Translations under genes and position numbers: made by a program
The notes under the pieces: generated by a model
Told to the model about the DNA's origin: nothing
The model's input: only the letters and a program-made list of their open reading frames with translations
Databases searched by the model: none
Assembly: GCA_003215435.1 (NCBI GenBank)
Contig: QCKJ01000005.1
Span: 1 to 64,000 of the forward strand
Source: Prochlorococcus sp. AG-409-M05
GTDB lineage: Bacteria; Cyanobacteriota; Cyanobacteriia; PCC-6307; Cyanobiaceae
DNA: 64,000 bases
Reading direction: 5' to 3'
Part shown: positions 57,243 to 64,000 of the stretch, in pieces
Layout of the letters: every line of letters begins with the position of its first letter
How positions within the stretch are numbered: the first letter of the stretch is position 1

Positions 57243-57842
57243 ATGGTCATGGCTATTCAAATGAAAACACCGTTGGTTTCTCTCGAAGGCCTAGAGAGTC
57301 ATTTTGATTCTGACCTTGCTTCAGACCGAGGGCAATCTCTGGTGGCGCGACAAACGATAGAGCAGACAATGGAGCGCCTCCCTAAAGGGACTCGGCGTCT
57401 AGCGGCTCAGTTGAGAACAACTGTTTCGAGCAGCATGCTTTGGGATGTGCTTACTGACTATGAAAAATTAAGCACATTCATTCCAAATCTTGCAAGAAGT
57501 TCACTTCTCTCAAGATCTAAAAACAAAGTTCGCTTGAACCAAGTTGGTTCACAAAAGATAATGGGCCTGAATTTTTCTGCTCAAGTAGAAATTGAATTAA
57601 TAGAGGATCCAGAAAAGAAAACCTTACTATTCAAATTGATCAAGGGAGATTTCAGACGGTTTGAAGGGGCCTGGAGAATCACCTCTAGCCCGGAAAAGGC
57701 AACCAGCCTTCTTTATGAACTAACAGTTCAGGGGTGCGTAGGGATGCCCGTTGGACTTATTGAGCAAAGGCTCAGAGATGATCTCACTACAAATCTTCTT
57801 TCAGTAGAACAGGAAGCGAACCGAAGGCAAAAGCTTCTGTGA
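57243..57842 (+). CDS. SRPBCC (polyketide cyclase/COQ10-like) domain protein
   Basis: 199 residues; internal ATGs at 57249 and 57261 are possible starts. The C-terminal 140 residues follow the START-like lipid-pocket fold: SSSMLWDVLTDYEKLSTFIPNL, SQKIMGLNFSAQVEIELIED, then FEGAWRITSSPEKATSLLYELTVQG and a terminal helix VGLIEQRLRDDLTTNLLSVEQEA. Cyanobacterial members of this kind are often membrane-associated hydrophobic-ligand binders. The ligand is unknown. It is divergent from petH, with about 130 bases between. Confidence 0.82.
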   Translation: MVMAIQMKTPLVSLEGLESHFDSDLASDRGQSLVARQTIEQTMERLPKGTRRLAAQLRTTVSSSMLWDVLTDYEKLSTFIPNLARSSLLSRSKNKVRLNQVGSQKIMGLNFSAQVEIELIEDPEKKTLLFKLIKGDFRRFEGAWRITSSPEKATSLLYELTVQGCVGMPVGLIEQRLRDDLTTNLLSVEQEANRRQKLL

Positions 57843-57938
57843 AAATTCGAAATCGACAAAGCTTCAGCCGAAATATAAATATCTCCAAAAACTAACAAGC
57901 TGGATTACCTGCTTGAAATAAAGATCCAACGATTTTTA

Positions 57939-58011
57939 TACCCCCAAGGGGATTCGAACCCCTGTCGCCTCCGTGAAAGGGAGGTGTCCTAGGCCTCTAG
58001 ACGATGGGGGC
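57939..58011 (-). tRNA. trnE: tRNA-Glu (anticodon TTC)
   Basis: Read on the minus strand, 73 bases begin GCCCCCATCGTCTAGAGGCC. The acceptor stem GCCCCCA pairs with TGGGGGT. The anticodon arm is CCTCC-CTTTCAC-GGAGG with anticodon TTC, and the T arm is CAGGGG-TTCGAAT-CCCCTT. CCA is not encoded. In cyanobacteria this tRNA also supplies glutamate for the first step of tetrapyrrole synthesis. It follows sasA in the opposite direction of the SRPBCC gene. Confidence 0.97.
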
Positions 58012-58097
58012 GAGGCCGCGAACCAAAATCATATGACCTTGGCCACAAAGGAAAACTACGGGCCAGACTCTCCCTACGTCAAGAAGACTTACATCTC

Positions 58098-59210
58098 CTA
58101 TACCTGTCCTTGTCCTTGCCAGATTGGAACCTTGAAGTAAAAACAGGCTCCTTTACCGGGTTCAGAAACCACCCAAATCCGCCCACCATGAACCTCAACA
58201 ATCCTTCTACAAACTGATAAACCCACCCCAAAACCTATTGTCTGATTAGATGTTTCTGGAAGCCGTACACGATCAAGAAAAATTCGCTGTTGCTCTTCCT
58301 CTGGTATCCCTGGGCCGCTATCACAAACGCTAACTTCAACCCACTGACTAGTTCTGTGCAGCATTGTTAAAGAAATATTGCTGCCATCTTGTGTAAATTT
58401 AAGAGCATTCTCCATAAGGTTTAACAAAACTTGCCGCATGCGTCGTTGATCAGCAAAAACTTTGGGAAGGTCCGAGGGGATATCGGTATGAATATCAATA
58501 TTTCTTCTTCTCCACAGTTTCTCCAATTCAAGGATCACCTCAGCCGACACGCTAGCCAAGTCAAGTTTCATAGGGTTAAAGAATGATTCCCAACGAGTAG
58601 GGCCTACCTCTAGAAGTTCTTTTGAAAGGATGTCGATCTCATCCAATCTTCGTTTAATTACACTCTGAAACTTTTCAAAGTCAATTTGCCCCAAACGCTG
58701 ACTTTGCAAAGCCAACGCTGCTGCAGTTAGAGGTGTTCGAATCTCATGGGCAACCATCCGTAAAAGACGCTCTTGAGCTTCTATTCTGTTTATCAACTCC
58801 TCGTTCTCTTGTCGCAATACAAGTAATTCATCTTCAAGCCTTAGTTCTTTTTGAGTCCTACTTCCATCTAATTCAGTGGGCCTTAAGCTAAGGCCTAAAT
58901 CCTTTACGACATCATCTTGCTGCCATCGCGGCATCCAGACTTCTATTGATTTAAGGATTCCAGACCCTGCAAAGATCTGCTTGGGCAATGGAGCAATTTT
59001 AATTAGGGCAGGGACAGCAATTAACCGATGAAGTTCAAGTAACTCAGGTTGCTCTCCAGGGTCAGCTACTTGTAGGCTTACATTAAAGCCTGTGTCTCCT
59101 CTCTCAAGGAAAGAGACCAAGGCTCGTACGTCACCTCTAGAAAGGTGATGTCTAGATGCGACAAGCAAAAGCTTTAGCTCTTGCTTCTCTATAAGCGTGA
59201 CCGCATTCAC
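58098..59210 (-). CDS. sasA: circadian clock-associated sensor kinase SasA
   Basis: 370 residues from a GTG start. Residues about 10-100 have the thioredoxin-like KaiB-type fold ([39 protein letters not shown]), which binds KaiC. A short coiled coil links to the kinase core: phospho-acceptor His155 in [15 protein letters not shown] box [12 protein letters not shown]1 [10 protein letters not shown] and G2 [10 protein letters not shown]. The kinase passes the KaiC time signal to RpaA. The kai genes are not in the window. Confidence 0.94.
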   Translation of the reverse strand: MNAVTLIEKQELKLLLVASRHHLSRGDVRALVSFLERGDTGFNVSLQVADPGEQPELLELHRLIAVPALIKIAPLPKQIFAGSGILKSIEVWMPRWQQDDVVKDLGLSLRPTELDGSRTQKELRLEDELLVLRQENEELINRIEAQERLLRMVAHEIRTPLTAAALALQSQRLGQIDFEKFQSVIKRRLDEIDILSKELLEVGPTRWESFFNPMKLDLASVSAEVILELEKLWRRRNIDIHTDIPSDLPKVFADQRRMRQVLLNLMENALKFTQDGSNISLTMLHRTSQWVEVSVCDSGPGIPEEEQQRIFLDRVRLPETSNQTIGFGVGLSVCRRIVEVHGGRIWVVSEPGKGACFYFKVPIWQGQGQV

Positions 59211-59279
59211 AAAGGCTGGCGCCCTACGAAGTTAATGATGTTATAAGGCAATATATTAAGTCCCTTTGAAACACAACCT

Positions 59280-59723
59280 TTGAGCAACATCCTAAGAAAA
59301 CTAAAAACGCTAGGAGCCAGCACTCTATTGCTAGCCCCATTGGTGCTAATCAGTACCCAGGCAATATCACAAGAAACAAAAACGAGACCTGCCACTCAGC
59401 AAGATATATATCTATATCGAGGCATTGGGTCTTCTTACGTTTGCAATGCAAGAACTGCTGGTGTCGAATTTCCTAAAGCGATCGGAATTGCAGCAGCTAC
59501 TTATACACAATTACTTAATGGAAAGCATGGTGGAAAAATTGAGCAGACAGGTGACAAGCAACTTACTAATAAACAACTTTTTGCAGGGGCAGAATTTCAA
59601 GTTTTAACAGGAGCAATTCAATATTGTCCTGATTCAGTGCCTGAGGATATCAAGAAAAAAGTAAAGGAAGCAATTGAAAAAGAAAATGCAAAAAACAATA
59701 AGAAGAAGAAAAAGAAGAGGTAA
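59280..59723 (+). CDS. exported small protein with lysine-rich tail
   Basis: 147 residues from a TTG start directly after the divergent kinase gene. A signal peptide (LKTLGASTLLLAPLVLISTQAIS) is followed by a domain with two cysteines (SSYVCNARTAGVEFPKAI, GAIQYCPDSVPEDIKKK) that probably form a disulphide. The last 25 residues are almost all Lys, Asn and Glu, ending in a run of lysines. The core resembles cAMP-phosphodiesterase-neighbour proteins only vaguely; no function can be given. The tail is unusually basic. Confidence 0.65.
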   Translation: MSNILRKLKTLGASTLLLAPLVLISTQAISQETKTRPATQQDIYLYRGIGSSYVCNARTAGVEFPKAIGIAAATYTQLLNGKHGGKIEQTGDKQLTNKQLFAGAEFQVLTGAIQYCPDSVPEDIKKKVKEAIEKENAKNNKKKKKKR

Positions 59724-59828
59724 CAATGAAATAAAACCCGAAAAATATAACAAATAAAAATTCTTCATTTATCCAACTGCCATTACGCCAGTAAATTAAT
59801 ATCTCTTATGTATGCCAACTAGCAGAAA

Positions 59829-62450
59829 ATGGAAACCAATAAAGCTGTATTTCTTAAGGATTACAAACCCTACCCCTTTAATATTCCATCAATAGAGCTT
59901 GATGTAGATATCAATCTCAATTGTGTAATCATCAAGAGCAAGTTGTATATTGAACCGAAGGATTCTCACCCAGGAGCTCTGAAGTTAAAAGGTGAAGACC
60001 TAGAGCTAAAACATATAGAGATTGATAGTTGCGAGCTGTCTAGTGAAAGCTACGAGCTTACAAATAAAGAATTAATTATTCTTGATCCCCCTGCTAAAAA
60101 ATTCTGCCTAACGACTATATGCAGAATCAACCCCAAAGAAAATACATCTTTAGAAGGAATGTACATGAGTGGGGATTTCATAACGACCCAATGTGAAGCT
60201 GAGGGTTTCCGAAAAATAACTTTTCATCCTGACAGGCCAGATGTATTAAGTGTTTACACGGTTAAATTAACTGCGAGCATCGAACAATACCCGATACTTC
60301 TTTCTAATGGAAATGAGTATTTATCATCAGTTAATAAAGATAGTCCAGAGAAACATAGCATTATATGGGAAGACCCCATACCTAAACCATCTTATTTATT
60401 TGCTATAGTTGCAGGAGATTTAGACAAGTCTGAAGATAACTTTATAACAGCATCTGGAAAGAGAGTTAAGCTAAGAGTATTTGTAGAGAGAGGTTCAACA
60501 AAATACACATCTCATGCAATTCGCTCATTAAAAAGAGCGATGAAATGGGAAGAGGAAAGATACAATCTAGAGTATGATCTTGATGAGTACAACATAGTTG
60601 CAATAAGACACTTTAACATGGGTGCCATGGAGAATAAAGGTCTAAATATATTCAACTCAAAGCTTATTTTAGCGGATAAAGAGACAGCCACTGATAACGA
60701 TTTAGACAGAATAGAAAGTGTAATTTCACATGAGTATTTCCACAATTGGACTGGAAACAGAATAACCTGTAGGGACTGGTTTCAACTATCCTTAAAAGAA
60801 GGACTAACTGTATATAGAGATCAATGCTTCTCGGCCGAACAACACTCTAAATCAGTAAATAGGATTGAGAATGTTTTGTATTTAAGAAACACTCAATTCA
60901 GAGAAGACCAAGGCCCAACCTCTCATTCGGTAAAACCAATCTCATACAAATCTATAGACAATTTTTATACAACTACAATATACGAGAAAGGTTCTGAAAT
61001 TATAAGGATGCTTAATACAATACTTGGTGAAGAAAGATTCATGACTGGAATAGAAACGTATATTAAAAGATATGATGGATGTGCTGCAACAACAGAAGAA
61101 TTTCTAGATGCGGTTTTAGATGGTGCTTCACAATTAGGTGGTCTAAATAAAGAATTTGATCTGAAAGTATTCAATAATTGGTACTACCAAGCTGGAACAC
61201 CATGTATACATATACATAAGGAATGGGACCCTGAGCAGGGTAAGCTAATACTGAAACTTGTTCAAGAAAATGTTGGCAAGGAAAGCGATAAAGGAACAGA
61301 TGCTATGTTAATTCCGATTAAAATGGCCATTTTTAATGAAAAAGAGAAAATAAAGCCTGAAGAAACTATTATTCTTAAGTCTAAAGAGAAAACTTTGACT
61401 ATAACTGGTCTACCAAATTCGGCTACCTGCCCCTACTTATCCATTTTCAGGGGATTTTCTGCTCCTGTTAAATGGAAAACAAGCTTAGATACAAATGACT
61501 ACATAAGATCTATAGAATTAGATGACGACCCCTTCTTAATTTGGGATGCATCTCAAAACATAAAGACAAAATTTATTCTGCAGAGAGCAAGTAAAAATCC
61601 TGAAATTGAAAATGAAAAAGCGTATATATCTTCTATTAAAAAAGTAATCAAAAAATATAGAGATTTGGACCCTTGTTTTCTAGCAAAGTTGTTAGCATCA
61701 CCTACTTTGACTGAATTAGAGGTGGCGCAAGGTATTGCTGATCCGGTGAGCTTAAACAACTCTCTAATTTTATTCCAAAAAGATTTTGGAGTCAGCTTAG
61801 AGGAAGAACTCAAGGAAATACTTTCGAGGTGCTCGTCTAAGGTAAATTATAATTGGCCAATTGGAAAAGGTGAAAGGCAGCTAACTGGTATCGCGTGGAG
61901 CTTATTACTGCTTAGTGGAAATATTTATCAGAGAGAGATTGTTTTAAAAGAGGTGAATGGAACCTCAATGACACTGGCACAATATGCGTTAAAAGCTTTG
62001 CAACCGATTAATTGTATAGAAAGAAAGCTTGGCATGAAAATATTTTTCACTCGTTGGAAGGATCGTCCCGTAATCCTTGATTCATGGTTTGGATTACAAG
62101 CCTCTACCCCGTGGGAAGAAGGAATTAAACCCATCAAAGGACTAATTAAGCATCCGTTATTTGACCCACTAACACCAAACACAATAAGAGCAATTCTGGG
62201 CGGTTTAGCATCTAATACACCAATTTTCCATGCAGAAGATGGTAGTGGGTATGAATTCATGGTTAATCAAATTGTAAATCTCGACAAATTAAATCCAATT
62301 ACAGCCTCAAGAGCTTCAAAAGTATTTAGCCAATGGAAAAGATATGAAAGTCGGTACAAAAATAGAATGAGTGAAGCTATACAAAAACTCGCATCAGCAG
62401 ATCTCTCATTAAACACAAGAGAAGTAGTTGATCTGCTTATCAATGGCTGA
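59829..62450 (+). CDS. pepN: aminopeptidase N
   Basis: 873 residues of the M1 zinc-metalloprotease family that removes N-terminal amino acids from peptides in the cytosol. The exopeptidase motif HFNMGAMENKGLNIFNSK is near residues 260-278. The zinc motif HEYFHNWTGNR starts near 301, with the third ligand Glu about 20 residues later in LSLKEGLTVYRDQCF. The C-terminal helical domain from about 545 is complete. The AT-richness is higher than in other large genes here. No operon partner. Confidence 0.96.
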   Translation: METNKAVFLKDYKPYPFNIPSIELDVDINLNCVIIKSKLYIEPKDSHPGALKLKGEDLELKHIEIDSCELSSESYELTNKELIILDPPAKKFCLTTICRINPKENTSLEGMYMSGDFITTQCEAEGFRKITFHPDRPDVLSVYTVKLTASIEQYPILLSNGNEYLSSVNKDSPEKHSIIWEDPIPKPSYLFAIVAGDLDKSEDNFITASGKRVKLRVFVERGSTKYTSHAIRSLKRAMKWEEERYNLEYDLDEYNIVAIRHFNMGAMENKGLNIFNSKLILADKETATDNDLDRIESVISHEYFHNWTGNRITCRDWFQLSLKEGLTVYRDQCFSAEQHSKSVNRIENVLYLRNTQFREDQGPTSHSVKPISYKSIDNFYTTTIYEKGSEIIRMLNTILGEERFMTGIETYIKRYDGCAATTEEFLDAVLDGASQLGGLNKEFDLKVFNNWYYQAGTPCIHIHKEWDPEQGKLILKLVQENVGKESDKGTDAMLIPIKMAIFNEKEKIKPEETIILKSKEKTLTITGLPNSATCPYLSIFRGFSAPVKWKTSLDTNDYIRSIELDDDPFLIWDASQNIKTKFILQRASKNPEIENEKAYISSIKKVIKKYRDLDPCFLAKLLASPTLTELEVAQGIADPVSLNNSLILFQKDFGVSLEEELKEILSRCSSKVNYNWPIGKGERQLTGIAWSLLLLSGNIYQREIVLKEVNGTSMTLAQYALKALQPINCIERKLGMKIFFTRWKDRPVILDSWFGLQASTPWEEGIKPIKGLIKHPLFDPLTPNTIRAILGGLASNTPIFHAEDGSGYEFMVNQIVNLDKLNPITASRASKVFSQWKRYESRYKNRMSEAIQKLASADLSLNTREVVDLLING

Positions 62451-62551
62451 TCAGTTATTAGATATAAAAATCACATAAGAAAATAATTTAATCGATTGAT
62501 AGAGATTGGATTTCATCTATAAATAAAAAGGTGAAAAGTTTGTAGTCTTAT

Positions 62552-63547
62552 TTAGCGAAACATAGAGCTTACTGAGCTCTCCTCATGAATCCTCCAGATA
62601 GCCTCTCCTAGCATGTTGGCAACAGAAAGAACTTTCAATTGAGGGAAAGATCTCTCAGCCGGAATTGGAATGCTATTAGTTACAACTACCTGTTCAAAAA
62701 GATTTTCCTCTGAAAGCTGCTTGAAGGCAGGCGGTGAAAAGACAGCATGTGACGCGCATGCAATAACTCTTTTGGCACCCTGACGTCGTAACAATTTGGC
62801 ACCAGCACAAATAGTGCCACCAGTATCAATCATGTCATCTATGAGAATTGCAGTCTTATTTGTCACATCCCCAATAACGGTAAGGCTTTCGGCGACATTA
62901 TGAGCTGCCCTTCTTTTATCTATGATTGCCAAAGGAGAGTCTTTCATCTGCTTAGCAAATGCTCTTGCTCTTGCCACTCCTCCAACATCTGGAGAGACAA
63001 CAACAACTTCTCCGAGTTCTTGATCAGATAAATAATCTACTAATACAGGGGAGCCATAAATGTGATCACAAGGAATATCAAAATAGCCTTGTATTTGAGC
63101 GGAGTGCAAATCCATAGCAAGAACTCGATCAACTCCTGACTGAACAAGTAAATTGGCAGTTAGTTTCGCTGTGATCGACTCGCGACCAGCAGTTTTGCGA
63201 TCAGCTCTTGCGTATCCATAATAAGGAATAACTGCTGTAACCTGCCTTGCAGAAGCTCTCTTACAGGCATCCACCATAATCATTAGCTCCATAAGGCTGT
63301 CATTAACAGGAGCGCAAGTTGGTTGGATCAAAAAGACATCACAACCTCTTATTGATTGTTGAATCTGCACATATAACTCCCCATCAGCAAAGCGCTTGCA
63401 AACTAACGGACCATCAGTTACCCCTAAATAACTGGCTATCTCCTTGGCCAGGGAAGGGTTAGATGTACCGCTAAACAACCTAAGTCGTTGAGTGTCGAGG
63501 TTAATGTTCGAGCCATCAGTGCGAACTGCAGTCAAAAAGCTGTTCAC
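62552..63547 (-). CDS. prs: ribose-phosphate pyrophosphokinase
   Basis: 331 residues. Makes PRPP from ribose 5-phosphate and ATP for nucleotides, histidine and tryptophan. ATP- and metal-site region MDLHSAQIQGYFDIPCDHIYG near residue 145 and the PRPP-binding loop AILIDDMIDTGGTICAGAKLL near 234, with RRAAHNVAES between. The N-terminus (LRLFSGTSNPSLAKEIASYLG) is standard after an about 18-residue leader. It supplies hisH and purine enzymes in the same window. Divergent from the gene at 63632, 84 bases apart. Confidence 0.97.
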   Translation of the reverse strand: MNSFLTAVRTDGSNINLDTQRLRLFSGTSNPSLAKEIASYLGVTDGPLVCKRFADGELYVQIQQSIRGCDVFLIQPTCAPVNDSLMELMIMVDACKRASARQVTAVIPYYGYARADRKTAGRESITAKLTANLLVQSGVDRVLAMDLHSAQIQGYFDIPCDHIYGSPVLVDYLSDQELGEVVVVSPDVGGVARARAFAKQMKDSPLAIIDKRRAAHNVAESLTVIGDVTNKTAILIDDMIDTGGTICAGAKLLRRQGAKRVIACASHAVFSPPAFKQLSEENLFEQVVVTNSIPIPAERSFPQLKVLSVANMLGEAIWRIHEESSVSSMFR

Positions 63548-63631
63548 GGCGGCCGTAGAAAATTCTTATCCATCTGATGCTAATGCTGAGATGGTAACTA
63601 AGACACCCTCTTCCTCTGCATAATTTCAAAA

Positions 63632-64000
63632 ATGAAAAATCTCAACCTATTTTTAGTAGGTGCTGGCTTGATACCACTAACAAAATTGAAAGCAGGTGGT
63701 GATGCCCTAACAAAGGCATGGGGATGCGAATTAATCCATCGCAACTGCGATATGAACCCCAGAAAAGTCCTAGAAGAGATTTCCTTTGGGTCTGATTTAG
63801 TCCTTCTAGAAGGTGATGCGGCAGTAACTAGAGGAACGAACTCATCATGGTTAGAAGCCCTTGGAGCATGGAAGCAACCAATAGTCTTATTAGCATCACC
63901 ATTAAGTTCTGGGGAGATTCCTGGCAACGTGAGAGCATACGGAGCTCTCTGCAAAGAACTCTGTGTCCCATTAATAGGGGTAGTACAGATTGGGGAACCC
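63632..64000 (+). CDS. hypothetical protein, truncated by the window edge
   Basis: An ATG-started frame open for 123 codons to the last base, so the 3' end is missing. The product has alternating strand-helix elements (LNLFLVGAGLIPLTKLKAGG, SDLVLLEGDAAVTRGT, QPIVLLASPLSSGEIPGNVR, CVPLIGVVQIG). The order acidic strand VLLEGD, then PIVLLA, then LCVPLIGVV resembles the later half of dethiobiotin-synthetase-like P-loop proteins, but the GKT loop is absent. Function unknown. The opposite-strand frame at 63598-63954 is judged a shadow. Confidence 0.7.
   Translation, partial: MKNLNLFLVGAGLIPLTKLKAGGDALTKAWGCELIHRNCDMNPRKVLEEISFGSDLVLLEGDAAVTRGTNSSWLEALGAWKQPIVLLASPLSSGEIPGNVRAYGALCKELCVPLIGVVQIGEP

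Noticed and set aside
63598-63954. 118-residue minus-strand ORF at the right edge
   Set aside because: It lies wholly inside the better plus-strand frame beginning at 63632, and its Pro/Arg/Ser-rich product looks like an antisense shadow.

Overview
The window reads as chromosomal DNA of a marine picocyanobacterium of the Prochlorococcus type. The base composition is AT-rich and small genes are tightly packed on both strands. It holds a Pcb-type chlorophyll-binding antenna protein, high-light-inducible (HLIP) proteins, cytochrome b6f subunit PetG, magnesium chelatase ChlI, a KaiB-domain clock kinase SasA, the sRNA Yfr1 between guaB and trxA, and a CAAD-domain membrane protein. No phycobilisome gene is visible. 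The strain cannot be fixed from the sequence alone. There is no rRNA, CRISPR array, integrase or insertion sequence.

Region 1 (about 0-9.6 kb) is core housekeeping: dxr (isoprenoids), an NSS-family transporter, the abutting pair polA-cysS, a membrane-fusion efflux subunit and ychF. Region 2 (about 9.6-20.3 kb) is very different. It is a gene-poor, AT-rich accessory stretch with the antenna gene pcb, a normal HLIP, a 33-codon mini-HLIP, a DMT transporter, an orphan 2H-phosphoesterase-like protein, a ribbon-helix-helix protein, and many tiny unknown or single-membrane-span proteins, several of them under 60 codons. It also has a promoter-hairpin-terminator unit about 660 bases upstream of pcb that looks like an unannotated small RNA. 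This region holds most of what is new.

Region 3 (20.3-36.8 kb) lies mostly on the minus strand: an MFS transporter, an alpha/beta hydrolase, part of a peptide-type ABC importer, hom, sufE, a folate enzyme, ruvC, chlI, a serine hydrolase, an RNA methyltransferase, cytM, rsmD, hisH, trxA, Yfr1, a GuaB3-type protein and a CAAD protein. petG sits on the plus strand, overlapping the end of rsmD. Region 4 (36.8-51.5 kb) has gyrA-crtL, a GH57 glucan enzyme, leuA, a thiamine-binding-type protein, a 7TM-HD phosphodiesterase and the plus-strand run folD-crtE-DUF212-RecD-like helicase. Region 5 (51.5-64 kb) has cobB, the opcA-zwf pair (oxidative pentose phosphate pathway), petH, an SRPBCC protein, tRNA-Glu, sasA, pepN, prs, and a gene cut by the right edge.

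Together the genes cover light harvesting and electron transport (pcb, hli, petG, cytM, petH), pigment and isoprenoid supply (chlI, tRNA-Glu, dxr, crtE, crtL), night-time NADPH production under clock control (zwf, opcA, sasA), and DNA, RNA and amino-acid housekeeping. Starts were moved from the longest open frame to an internal ATG or GTG where the family start or context favoured it; each such change is noted.
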